Translations under genes and position numbers: made by a program
Notes under the pieces: generated by a model
The model's database searches: none
What the model saw: only the letters and a program-made list of their open reading frames with translations
Told to the model about the DNA's origin: nothing
NCBI RefSeq assembly: GCF_001625305.1
Contig: NW_017804209.1
Span: forward strand, 1,352,547 to 1,416,546
Reading direction: 5' to 3'
DNA length: 64,000 bases
DNA from: Branchiostoma belcheri
Lineage: Eukaryota; Chordata; Leptocardii; Amphioxiformes; Branchiostomatidae
Shown here: piece after piece, positions 12,201 to 20,179 of the stretch
Numbering within the stretch: the first letter of the stretch is position 1
Layout: every line of letters begins with the position of its first letter

Positions 12201-15200
12201 AAATTGGCCAGGGGAGTCCGGCCGCGGGAAGGTAGTTTCTTTCCCTCCGAGCTGCGCGGCCAGTCAAGCCTACAAGGTGGCCAAACTCCACTGGCAAATA
12301 TTCTCCTGATACGCTCACCGACGATGAGAAAACATAACCTCCACCAGGCCTTTCTACAGGAATACGGATCGTAGAATTCGTTTCTTTCCCTCCGAACTGC
12401 GCGGCCAGTCAACCTACAAGGCGGCCAAACTCCCCGGCAAATATTCTCCTGTATATAGCCAGCGTAGTTAGTCTGGTAGAGACTAGAGAAAACCTGTGTG
12501 AAACAGAAATTTCCCGTCCGCTCTATCAGGAAATACAAGCCGAAGAAAGCACCACCCGGTGCTAGCTAGCGCAGAGCGAAAATGCAATACTCTCTTTACT
12601 GTTGTTTGATGACGACAGTTGCTATAGGAGACGTAGCGTTTCAAAAATGTCCCGCAGCGTCAATTAACGATTTTGACATCATACGGAGAGAGTGTTGGCA
12701 ATAACAGGATGTGAATGTATTACTGCTATTGAGGTGATTGAATTATTTGGTGTTATATTATTATCATATTAACGTTCAGCCTGCTAAGGTAGCCGTTTGG
12801 CACCATATTTGGTTAAGTTAATGGGTTTGAAGCTTAAGTTTGAAGGTTAAAGGAAGTTGCGAAATTATATTTCCGTTGCAAAGTGACAGTTAATCAAGCA
12901 ACTAGCTAGCTGGATAGATTTCATTTTCATTTTATTTTATTTACCCCTGAGAAAACAAGGGCGTTTTTCAATGTTCCCTGCGGACATACATTTACAAAAT
13001 ATACTTAAGTAACAAACAAGAAAACAAAGATACAAAATAACTTAATTACAATAATAACATGTTGGTAAAAGTGCTTCAAAATCATACGGCAAACTAATGA
13101 CTTATATGAAACAAGCGAATAAATATAACAAATGAAATAAATAAAGAAGGCAATGGAAATTTGCATATCAATGTTACGAAACAAAAGTAACAGTTACTAT
13201 GTTGCGAGAACATTCTGGTTATGCAAACGCTTAAGCGAGATGTTGCAAACGGTCAGACGTTTCAGGTAGCATCCACTTCTTTTCGTCAGTAATGAAAGAT
13301 TTGTAGCCAGCAGGTATACATTAAAAAACTCTGAATTGATATGTAAATGAGCTCGAGGTGAAGACAAATTTTAGACAAATTTTTAACAACAGAAAATAAA
13401 AAGCATGAAAGTTCATCTGTGTTGGTACAAGTCATTATGAAATAAAGACTAAGCTTTAACATCCAACACTAACTAACAAAGTATAGGGACTTACCCCAAA
13501 TTTTCGGTTGACTGCATCAACCTTGTTCACGGAATGGACCCGTCTACACTTGGAACATGACGCCAGGAACACGTGACCGTAGTAGCGTACGTGCCAGATA
13601 ACTTGTGTCGCCCCCCCGTCTCTGTTCAGGGTAGGTCCTAGGTCTATGTGCTCTTATGTAGACCGCCTCCTTCACTCCTCTTGCAAAGAAGTCCGCTTCA
13701 GAGTCGAGGATTTTTACCCCTTCTATTAAAAGATACAGAGTGTCTGTGTTTATTCAGCTGTGACCTTTTAAATATTTCCCTCACCTCTTCCGCCAGCGTC
13801 TCCGGATTTAGTACAGTTTCCACATCAGGCGATCTTTTTCCTTGTTCAAGATTTCCAATTTGTGCACAGTTTGGCTTATCCTAACATTAAGGAGTTGTCT
13901 CTCCACTCGTTTTAGAATCTCAGTAGCTTTGTTTCCTTGAACGGTACTAGACAAGCGTAAACTCACCGGCGTCACGTTGTAATGTTTGCAATGGAGGTTG
14001 AAACGTAGGTGGTTCTTGTACCGTGCGATCTTCTTGCACGTTCTTTCCAAGTTTCTGATAATGTCCAAGCAATCCTTGCCAAAGTCGTTCTTTAACTTAG
14101 CACGAAAGTTCATCTGTCTTGGTACAAGTCATTATGAAATAAAGACTAAGCTTAACTTCCAGCACTAACTAACAAAGTATAGGGACTTACCCCAAATTTT
14201 CGGTTGACTCCATAAGTTCTTCACGGAATGGACCAGTCTACTCTTGGAACGTGACGCCAGAGACACGTGACCGTAGTAGCAAAGTCAAGTTCATGAGTCG
14301 GTTATAATTAGCTACTGCTGTCTCGCGTTGCAGGACACGCCGTGCCTTTATCATCTGGATGATATCACCGTAGATGTATAGTACGGATTGATACTACTCC
14401 AGAATAGGTTGGATTGTTTTTTTTTTTTCACTGAAAATTTCAGAGACCTGTGATGTTGGAAAGTACTGAATTGTTGGCGTTGAAAGTGGGGAAAGATGTA
14501 AGAGAAATTAAAATTATCTTAGTGATGAGATGTAGTAACAAAAGTAGCTTTCGGGTTAACGTTACGAATATAGATGTTTGAGCCAAAAAACAGTTACTCA
14601 AGCAACTGGATATGATTTTGAAAACGTCAGACGTTTCAGCTAGTATCCACTAGCTTTCGTCAGTGACTGAGAGACCAGAGGGGAAAGCAGGTTTATATAC
14701 ACAACCTGTTGATTGATATGCAAATAAAGTGAAGACAAATTTTTTGGAAGTCGAAAAAGGAACAAAAGTCAGACAAGTCAAGACAAGATGATGCAAATTA
14801 GTCTGAAAGCTAATAGATGTTTGAGACATTTTATAATTTTTTCCTGTTGCATTTCAGTGAGAGTGTTGCATGAGCAGGCTGGAGAAGGTATGTGCTTTGC
14901 TTGTTTTTAGCCTGTGTTAGACCAGATTGTTAGTTTTGTCGATAAGTTCTTTAATGTGCTTGAAGTGTGTCTGAGGACTGTAATGTGCTTGAGACTTGGC
15001 TAAGATCTTTAATGTGCTTGAGGTGTGGCTAAGATCTTTAATGTGCTTGAAGTGTGGCTAAGATCTTTAATGTGCTTGAAGTGTGGCTGAGATCTGTAAT
15101 GTGCTTGAGACTTGGCTAAGATCTTTAATGTGCTTGAGGTGTGGCTAAGATCTTTAATGTGCTTGAGGTGTGGCTAAGATCTTTAATGTGCTTGAGGTGT

Positions 15201-18200
15201 GGCTAAGATCTTTAATGTGCTTGAAGTGTGTCTGAGATCTGTAATGTGCTTGAGACTTGGCTAAGATCTGTAATGTGCTTGAGGTGTGGCTAAGATCTTT
15301 AATGTGCTTGAGGTGTGGCTAAGATCTTTAATGTGCTTGAGGTGTGGCTAAGATCTGTAATGTGCTTGAAGTGTGGCTGAGATCTGTAATGTGCTTGAGG
15401 TGTGGCTGAGATTTGATTTCTTATTTGCGCCAGACGACGGCCCACAAACGGAGACGACAGAGACAGAGCCCGGAGAGCTGGGACAAATCGTCGTGAAGTA
15501 AGGGAAACTTTTTTTTAATCTCAGACCTCCTTATGCTTAGGTCACATTTCCAAACCGGGGCCCGACCGGGCAGTTTCGATTAATGAAAAATCAACAATTT
15601 ACTGATAAACCAAATCTGATGTTTAGCTTGTTTCGATTTTGTATATTTGTTTATTTGTCCATGTAAGCAGGTGTAGATGGCGCCGTTAATATAAGTTCCA
15701 TGGAACTTTAGTTCGACGTCATCTTGTATGTTTTTATGTTTTTGCTGTTCAAAAAAATCTGATGAAAGTTCTAGGTTTCTGCTGACGACGTTGTCCAAAT
15801 CTAACAGGAAGTAAACACAATATGAACTGTATTTATGGGGGAACCCCGCGATAAACCTGCGGACAGAAAATTAAACACGTACATAAATAAACAACTGTTT
15901 AGTGGGGTCGTGTGGCGTAGCGGCAGAGTACTCGACTCGGAACCCAAAGGTCACGTGTTCGAGTCCTGACATGCCACCGATCTTGTGCCCTTGGGAAAGC
16001 TAGGCACTTTACACGACTTTCCTCACTTAACTCAAGTGAAAATGAGTATTGTTGTGTTCCGTATTTGTTCTGTGCGTTGGTGACGTATAAAAGAAGATAT
16101 AACTTGAGTGTGCCGTCACCATGTCTAGTCATGAAATGTTGGAATATATAATAAAAAAACAAACTGTCCCAGGCTGCCTCTGCCGCCGGGTGCCTTCTCC
16201 ACCCTCTGGGAGCACGACGAGTTCTTTAAGGAGCTGTACTTCTCAAGATTCCCAGTAAGTCTGAACAAGCAATTTCTTAAAGAATTGTCATTCTTAATAC
16301 CTCAATCAATGATCTAGACGTCCCGTTTTTAATTGGGGGGGGGGTATAAACTAAATCCAAAAGAGGTAAAACCAGAGAGGAGAAACAAAAGTTTTAACTA
16401 TTTTTTTCAAGTTCTTCAATTTCTTTTTTAAAAAACTTTTTCAACGGTACAGAGACTTAGACTTAGACTTCTCTGTAATATGAAAGCAGGTACTTTCTAT
16501 CAAGTCATGTTGATCATGCTATCAACTTCTTAAATGCTGTTCCGTCAACATTTCTCGGGTGGCGAAGTTATTGTGAGATGTATGTATCTTTGAAAGAAAT
16601 TTCTCGAAATTTATAACCATGATTTTAGTCCACTAAAAACTGTCACTTATTAGTCAGTTTGTTGTTTTTTTAGGGTTTTTATGACACAATGGATGCTGGG
16701 ATACGTGATGAGAAGGGATACATCTACGTCATGTCACGTGCTGATGACGTCATCAACGTGGCCGGGCATCGGCTGTCATCTGGATCCTTGGAAGAAGTTA
16801 GTGAAAGTCTTAAGTTTTTTTAAAACGAATAAGAATGAAAATGGTGAAAGTTCGGCTATCCTCTCAAGTTTTCAGAGGATGGTGGGGAAGTTCTAGTTAT
16901 CGGGAAAGATGATTTAGCAACAGAAATATCATTTTGAAAATTGTGTTGCAAATTGGCCACTCCGTTTATACCAATGCATCTTTTTGAGCCAATGCCGAAA
17001 CGACAAACCTGCTGGGTAAGTTAAAACTTTCTCTGATTCTGTTCTTTAAATGTCACATTAACGTTGAGGAAAGACCCATTCCAATAAACAATATTTCCCT
17101 TAACATGGAATCTACCTCTGACAAGGCATTGACTGGACTGGACTGTCCTGCTTTGTTGTTCACACGATGTTGTGACGACGTTATCTGATTTAAGCTGTTT
17201 ACCACTTCAAACTGCGACCCTCCGTCACAGCTAAATCTGTTACTTGGCGACGCAAATTAGTTTAAGCCCGAGGACTTTATTATCCTTTCTGATGTGGGCG
17301 CCGCAGATCTATGACTTTATTTGAATGGTAATTTTCTCATTAAGATTGTACTCAGGATATTAATAATTATACAGGTGAATGCCCGATATGCCATTCGGGT
17401 CGTGGGTTGATCATCCGTAGTGTATCGGACACGGTGTTGGAGGGTAGAAAACCACCCCTCTCCTTCTGTTGGGGACCGATCTTTCTCTGATCTTGTTTTT
17501 TTTAATGTGACTTGAAAGGCCCTATACAAGGACAAACTACTTTATGTAAATTATGCAAATTCAATCCTGATTTCAGTCCTGATATCATTGTATTACGTTC
17601 TACCTTTGGTTCTACGTTATATGATGTTTAGGTTACAATATTGTTTCTCTTATTTAGGTAGTATGATCTTATGTATCATGTATGTTACTTAAGTTCTTCC
17701 GCCGCTTTGTACCTCCCCAGCCAAAGTCATGTACCGATTTTACACCTGGGTGGAGTGAGGAAAGTCGTTCCTCAGACATGACCCCTCCTTAAGACAATGT
17801 TTGTGCGTCCCTCAGGCGATCCTGGAGCACCCTGACCTTGCTGACTGCGCTGTGGTGGGACTGGAGGATTCTCTTAAGGGCCACGTGCCGCTCGGACTGT
17901 GTGTTCTTAAGACAGGTAACGTTCATCTTAAGATTCGGCCTGTGTGTTCTTAAGACAGGTAACCTTAATCTCAAGACTCGGACTGTGTGTTCGTAAGACA
18001 GGTAACATCGATCTTAACACTCAAACCGTGTGTTCGTAAGACGGATAACGTTAATCTTTTAAAAGACTTGCTTCTTCGGTTGGGTCCTTAACACAACAAG
18101 TGGTCTGTTTCTCGGTGAAACTAAATGCTTTAATATGTAAGGTTCCCTTCTTAAATGCTGTACCACTCTAGGAGACATTTTAGAATAAAACTAAGAAAGA

Positions 18201-20179
18201 CGTCAAGATTAAAAGAGAGACCGGGAAGTCAAATATGTATCTGGCCAAGTGTTCAGTAAAGAGTATAGAGTGGGGATACTGACAGACAAACCTGGATAAA
18301 AGAGATCACCCAGCCTGCCAGTCGAAATGGGGTGATGCAAAAGAAGAAGAAACTTTAGCACAGACAGTAGTCATTACTTTCACATGCCTTACACCCTGCT
18401 CCTTCAGGTGTGACTAAACCCGAAGACGTAGTTCTTGAGGAGGTGGTTGCCATGGTGAGGAAGACGGTGGGCCCGGTGGCCGCCTTTAAGAAAGCGGTGG
18501 CCGTGAAGAGACTGCCCAAGACGCGGTCCGGGAAGATCGCCAGATCCAGCATCGCTAAGATGATCAACGGGAAACCTTATAAGGTAAAACCGACATGTTT
18601 TATCATTATGGTCATTTAAAAGAAATGTTTAGTTTGCCCCTGTCTTCGCTAGTATGGATCGTGTGAAGTTTAGAATTTGTGGACGATGATTGTCATTAAC
18701 ATTTTGCATTTCAAGATTGCGTCTTTCATTTTTGTACAAAGAGATTGTACCAGAGTTTCCTTTTTGCTGTAAAAGATTTAAATGACTGACTGGTGTATTG
18801 TCGGTTTGTGGCAGGTCTCTCAATGGCAAAGCAACAATGGATTATTCTTAGCATATGGATTTTTCTTATGGGCATCTGGAATTCGGAAATGAGTCGATTT
18901 ACTACATATATATATGCAGCTCAGCGATGGTTTGCCAGGGGGTGCTTTTGTCTTGGTGTTGGCTGCTTTGCTCTGTAATAATGACAAATGCTGAGGGCTC
19001 TTTTCCCCTGGATGATGCAGTACCAATGAGCAACCGAAAAGATTCGTGTAACCGTTTATTGATGCAAAAGTGTACAAAACGTTTGCTAAAATACGACTTC
19101 AAATTTTTTGTAACCCATCGGTGTCTTGCCGGTCGCATCCTCTAACGGAAAAGGGGTGTAATACTCTACGTCGGTAAAGGTTAGACATCAATAGAAGGCA
19201 ATAAGTTAAAGATACGCCAAACAGTTACTCAAGCAACTGGATATGATTTTGGAAACGGTCAGACGTTTCAGCTAGTATCCACTAGCTTTCGTCAGTGACA
19301 CTGGAAAAGGGTAGTGGATGCTACCTGAAACGTCTGACCGTTTCCAAAATCATATCCAGTTGGCCTTGGTTGCTTGTGTAACTGTTGTTGCCGTATATTT
19401 ACCGTTTTATTGCCACGTAAAAATGAAAAATATCCTTCAGATTCCGGTGACTATCGAGGATGCCGCTGTTTACGATGAGCTCGAAGAGCTGTTTGCCAAG
19501 GCCGACATTCGCAAGAAATAACCAACCAATCAACTAATCAACGTAACCACTGGTAGCGTGGTTAGTAATTATGGAAATCAATGAGTTAGTTAGTTAGTGA
19601 GTTAACAGAAAGCATACAGGAAGTGTTTTTTGTTCCTGTGTGATTCTTCGTTGATCAATGATTTTTTTTCTTCAATTTTTTTCTTCAATTTTTTTCTTGC
19701 TGTGCCACAAGCAGAGCTTTCGGTCGGGGGTTACTACTTTTTTTGCGGCCTTTTCTACAGTTCTGTTTTTTTCTATAGCAGTGGTCGCTAATTCTTACAT
19801 TCCCCTCCTCTCACAATTAGGGAAACATACAATAGTAGAGAAGTTCGAGAAAAACTAACAAACAGTTTAGTAACAAACATGTTTAGAGTTAAAACTTTAG
19901 ATCCAACACAAAAAGTTCTCTCATCTAGAGCTTTCGACCAATCACTCTGGTCTTCCTCAGTAGACTGACCCAGTGAAGCTTGTCACGTGGCCTCAAACAA
20001 ACAAAACAGCCACATAACTCCAACCAAAACCTCTTCTTGCAGAATAATTCTAAGTATTACATCGTAGGTTTTCATCATTTTTCTTTTTCTTTCCACAGAT
20101 TCCCGCGACTGTTGAGGACGTCGGAGTTTTCCCGGAGATCCAGGAAACGTTGATACAAAAGGGACTTATGTCAGCCTGA
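202..20179 (+). CDS. ACSS3: ACSS3-like acyl-CoA synthetase, 3' part of gene
   Basis: Adenylate-forming enzyme that activates a short-chain acid (propionate in the vertebrate ACSS3 family) to its CoA thioester; vertebrate ACSS3 is mitochondrial. Exons: 202-342, 903-983, 1172-1267, 2014-2124, 2628-2668, 3460-3563, 4150-4245, 14858-14887, 15434-15497, 16173-16254, 16674-16796, 17816-17915, 18408-18583, then 19441-19521 or 20099-20179. Phases agree at every junction, giving 441 residues here; roughly the first 245 residues of the family's usual 680-690 lie upstream. Visible motifs: [10 protein letters not shown] (ATP-binding loop, exon 1), [11 protein letters not shown] (exon 3), WQTETG across exons 6/7, YDTMDAG and [10 protein letters not shown] (exon 11), and [10 protein letters not shown] with the catalytic Lys (exon 13). 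Exon 6 carries two compensating indels that change the usual LDHWWQT to SGPLWQT. Intron 7 (about 10.6 kb) holds an antisense GPCR gene. Confidence 0.93.
1302..1367 (+). repeat. duplicated 3' half of ACSS3 exon 3 plus donor
   Basis: 66 bases copy 1217-1282 with one mismatch. The copy contains the last 51 bases of exon 3, its GTAAGG splice donor and the first intron bases. No acceptor precedes it, so it is probably not an exon but supplies a second, competing donor 85 bases downstream. Confidence 0.9.
1458..1927. mobile_element. foldback element with hammerhead-like arms (family C)
   Basis: The left arm (about 1458-1590) and right arm (about 1799-1927) are inverted repeats of roughly 125 bases, both running from a GTTCATCTGTGTTG end to a CCCAGTG motif. 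Each arm carries CTGAGGA, a GACCAG/CTGGTC hairpin and then GAAA-GCTC; the right arm has a small insertion before the A-run. A third, single arm is at 19876-19990. There is no coding potential. It resembles Penelope-type or MITE-like foldback units. Confidence 0.75.
3508..3962 (+). repeat. tandem copies of ACSS3 exon 6 end and donor
   Basis: About 105-115-base units begin near 3508 (inside the real exon), 3621, 3732 and 3841. Each repeats the last ~55 bases of exon 6, the donor (GTAAGG or GTAGGG) and a run of GGTTAGAGGTCAGGGGTTAGG. The three intronic copies encode the family-typical [10 protein letters not shown], whereas the copy joined to a full exon reads [10 protein letters not shown]. The copies lack an acceptor of their own. 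Confidence 0.88.
4246..4351 (+). repeat. interstitial telomere-like TTAGGG/TGAGGG array
   Basis: GGGTTA and GGGTGA hexamers run for about 105 bases starting at the donor of ACSS3 exon 7, so the splice donor GTAAGGG is itself the first unit. The spurious ORFs of alternating V-R or T-L across this stretch are repeat artefacts. Confidence 0.93.
4440..4660. mobile_element. family A foldback copy with degenerate hammerhead cores
   Basis: Two inverted arms contain the phrase around AGCTAGTGGATAC with TCGTCAG on one side, and an ATCATATCCAGTTG end. The first core reads GAAAT instead of GAAAC, and the second has TTGGCGA instead of CTGACGA, so both are decayed copies. It lies in ACSS3 intron 7. Confidence 0.65.
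4828..4996. repeat. ATTC-type microsatellite
   Basis: Imperfect (TTCA)n and (CATT)n repeats in ACSS3 intron 7. Nothing coding. Confidence 0.8.
5080..5945 (-). mobile_element. 3' end of a non-LTR retrotransposon (same family as 34.6-36.1 kb)
   Basis: Antisense frames encode [14 protein letters not shown] followed by [14 protein letters not shown] and, further 5', REYLTDLLP-like and IYNLRN-like segments. These match in order the C-terminal part of the LINE protein at 35.1-35.9 kb (HYLLHCPIYTYQR, GKLSSILGNIVDL). Frames are broken by indels. It is a dead, 5'-truncated copy inserted in ACSS3 intron 7. Confidence 0.75.
6298..6510. mobile_element. foldback MITE-like palindrome
   Basis: Arms of roughly 85-90 bases are nearly perfect inverted copies: GTGTCATAACTGCATG and CTGCCATAACCACC on the left are mirrored on the right. 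The turn is near 6410 (GAGCGAAGCGAACGAG). A diverged relative is at about 22951-23050. Noncoding; ACSS3 intron 7. Confidence 0.75.
6760..6835. repeat. short inverted/direct repeat of GTGCTGTTAT
   Basis: Three copies of a CATGTGCTGTTAT-like phrase, two direct and one inverted (AATAACAGCAC). It looks like the end of another foldback element. No gene is visible between here and 8600. Confidence 0.5.
7190..7446. mobile_element. foldback element with GGGGGTTTGGTGGTC arms
   Basis: The left part is a ~60-base tandem duplicate (ACTGGGGGTTTGGTGGTCTT, then CGGCTGTTTTCTGATTAG). The right part contains the inverse, AAAGACC...GACCCCAAAACCCCCAGT. Related copies are at 45415-45665 and 63190-63460. From 7450 to 8600 I see only AT-rich intronic sequence. 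Confidence 0.7.
8608..11837 (-). CDS. orphan class A (rhodopsin-like) GPCR, nested in ACSS3 intron 7
   Basis: Seven-transmembrane receptor of about 471 residues in four coding exons (minus strand): 11837-11725, 11356-11215, 10529-10268 and 9506-8608; phases 2, 0, 1 agree. TM1 spans exons A/B ([12 protein letters not shown]). TM2 follows the Leu-Arg-Cys-Asn-Leu-Ala-Val-Asp stretch in exon B. TM3 carries the ligand-side Cys (RFCEVQV). The TM3 end reads [13 protein letters not shown], so the usual E/DRY is ELY and lacks the Arg. TM7 has [12 protein letters not shown] (NPxxY). TM6 lacks the CWxP motif. The ~150-residue C-terminal tail is rich in Pro, Gln, Ser and Thr. The exon C donor lies in an (AAAC)n retroelement tail; a GC donor at 10274 would also keep frame. 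The ligand is unknown. I chose the ATG that gives MEAKASAGF because an in-frame splice follows and decayed copies of the same exon lie upstream. Confidence 0.82.
9540..10060. other. repeat-rich intron 3 of the GPCR gene
   Basis: Starts with an (AAT)n run that lies directly at the exon D acceptor, then AT-rich sequence with a duplicated ATTGATGCTTAATGTGTAAT phrase near 9765-9830. No coding segment recognised. Confidence 0.6.
10080..10267 (+). mobile_element. 3' tail of a LINE/SINE with (AAAC)n end
   Basis: Contains AACTTGAGTGCAGAGCC and GATGAATAAAAA followed by (CAAA)n, resembling the 3' tail at 36000-36118. The insertion abuts the coding sequence of GPCR exon C, so the exon's GT donor on the minus strand (CTCGG/GTTTGT) appears to be built from the retroelement tail. 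Confidence 0.6.
10690..10905 (-). mobile_element. L2/CR1-like LINE C-terminal fragment
   Basis: The antisense frame reads [20 protein letters not shown], the usual C-terminal signature of CR1/L2-type reverse transcriptase ORFs (RTxxxWNxLP). Short, dead fragment in a GPCR intron. Confidence 0.7.
11899..12115 (-). pseudogene. two decayed upstream copies of GPCR exon A
   Basis: The minus strand carries two further versions of the first coding exon with flanking sequence: one starting [20 protein letters not shown] and one starting [20 protein letters not shown], each stopping soon after. The spacing (about 115-125 bases, with CGTGAAAAAGAGTCTGC shared) shows a tandem triplication of exon A and its 5' flank. 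Only the copy at 11725-11837 keeps an open frame to a donor. Confidence 0.7.
12119..12475. repeat. tandem duplication of a foldback element
   Basis: About 190-base units beginning GATACGCTCACCGACGATGA occur at about 12112 and 12308. Each carries CCTCCACCAGGCCTTTCTAC and CGCGGCCAGTCAA. It is related to the GGCCAATTTCTAC foldback family at 26.4, 39.9, 41.5 and 52 kb. Confidence 0.65.
13407..13590. repeat. direct repeat A1 flanking a Penelope-like ORF
   Basis: About 180 bases from GAAAGTTCATCTGTGTTGG to GAACACGTGACCGTAGTAG recur at 14104-14285. The reverse complement contains a GGTTGA hairpin followed by CCGAAAATTTGG, a degenerate family D hammerhead-like core. Repeats of this kind flanking a PLE-like ORF are reminiscent of the pseudo-LTRs of Penelope elements. 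Confidence 0.6.
13808..14113 (-). pseudogene. Penelope-like element ORF, N-terminal fragment
   Basis: The 101-codon frame includes [20 protein letters not shown], then [10 protein letters not shown], and later [15 protein letters not shown] text, a basic coiled-coil. This pattern (HLRFNxxCxxxxVxPxSLRL) is what I associate with the region upstream of the RT in Penelope-like elements. It sits between direct repeats with hammerhead-like cores. No RT or GIY-YIG domain remains. The assignment rests on recall of the family pattern. Confidence 0.5.
14104..14285. repeat. direct repeat A2 flanking a Penelope-like ORF
   Basis: Second copy of the 13407-13590 unit, about 690 bases downstream, slightly diverged (GTCTTGG, TTAACTTCC). 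It ends at the same GACCGTAGTAG phrase. Confidence 0.6.
14582..14775 (-). mobile_element. family A element with best-preserved hammerhead-like core
   Basis: On the minus strand, CTGACGA (14663-14657) is followed by an AGCTAGT/ACTAGCT stem, GAAA (14637-14634), then CGTC and TGAC that pairs with the GTCA preceding CTGACGA. This fits a type I hammerhead with a minimal self-complementary helix III (ACGU). The element continues with the common tail CAAATAAAGTGAAGACAAAT. Confidence 0.65.
14935..15418 (+). repeat. 28-base minisatellite
   Basis: About 17 copies of a 28-base unit such as TGTGCTTGAGGTGTGGCTAA followed by GATCTTTA, in ACSS3 intron 8. The units differ at a few positions (GAAGTGTG, GAGACTTG, GATCTG). 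They end 15 bases before the exon 9 acceptor at 15433. Confidence 0.95.
15904..16162 (+). mobile_element. tRNA-derived SINE
   Basis: The head resembles a tRNA with an A box (TGGCGTAGCGGCAGAGT) and a B box (GTGTTCGAGTCC), followed by a body with CATGCCACCGATCTTGTG and GGCACTTTACACGACTTTCC, and an A-rich end. Its tail ends only about 10 bases upstream of the ACSS3 exon 10 acceptor. Other copies: 27921-28085 (internal deletion), 33355-33575 (minus), 47382-47612 and 59953-60195. Confidence 0.82.
17900..18055 (+). repeat. tandem copies of ACSS3 exon 12 end and donor
   Basis: The last ~25 bases of exon 12 plus its donor (GTGTGTTCTTAAGACAGGTAAC) recur about every 44 bases, at about 17940, 17984 and 18028, progressively diverging (GTTCGTAAGACAGG, then GACGGATAAC). 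Two copies retain a usable GTAAC donor. Confidence 0.88.
19203..19378. mobile_element. family A foldback pair
   Basis: The minus-strand arm (19203-19300) has the complete core CTGACGA/AGCTAGT-ACTAGCT/GAAACGTC/TGAC. The plus-strand arm (19303-19360) repeats CTGAAACGTCTGACCG and ATCATATCCAGTTG in inverse. The element lies in the intron before the first alternative last exon of ACSS3. Confidence 0.68.
19441..19521 (+). CDS. ACSS3: ACSS3 alternative last exon a
   Basis: Phase-0 exon after a TATCCTTCAG acceptor, encoding [20 protein letters not shown] and six further residues to TAA. It aligns with the C-terminus of vertebrate ACSS3 (xTIEDxxxxxxxEEML). No AATAAA is seen before the next acceptor, so either cleavage uses a variant signal or this exon is rarely final. 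Confidence 0.85.
   Translation: MPVTIEDAAVYDELEELFAKADIRKK
19876..19992 (-). mobile_element. solo arm of family C repeat
   Basis: Starts at ACATGTTTAGAGTTAAAACT and carries CTGAGGA, a GACCAG/TTGGTC hairpin and GAAAGCTC on the minus strand. It matches the left arm of the 1458-1927 element. Confidence 0.65.
20099..20179 (+). CDS. ACSS3: ACSS3 alternative last exon b
   Basis: Phase-0 exon after a TCTTTCCACAG acceptor, encoding [20 protein letters not shown] and six further residues to TGA. It is clearly paralogous to the exon at 19441 (IPxTxEDxxVxxE) and the same length (81 bases). An AATAAA lies at about 20906. This is the better canonical terminus because its acceptor is stronger and it is followed by a long AT-rich 3' region. 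Confidence 0.87.
   Translation: MPATVEDVGVFPEIQETLIQKGLMSA

Noticed and set aside
15904..15980. Functional tRNA gene at the SINE heads
   Set aside because: Five dispersed copies share the same non-tRNA body and A-rich tails; the cloverleaf does not close.
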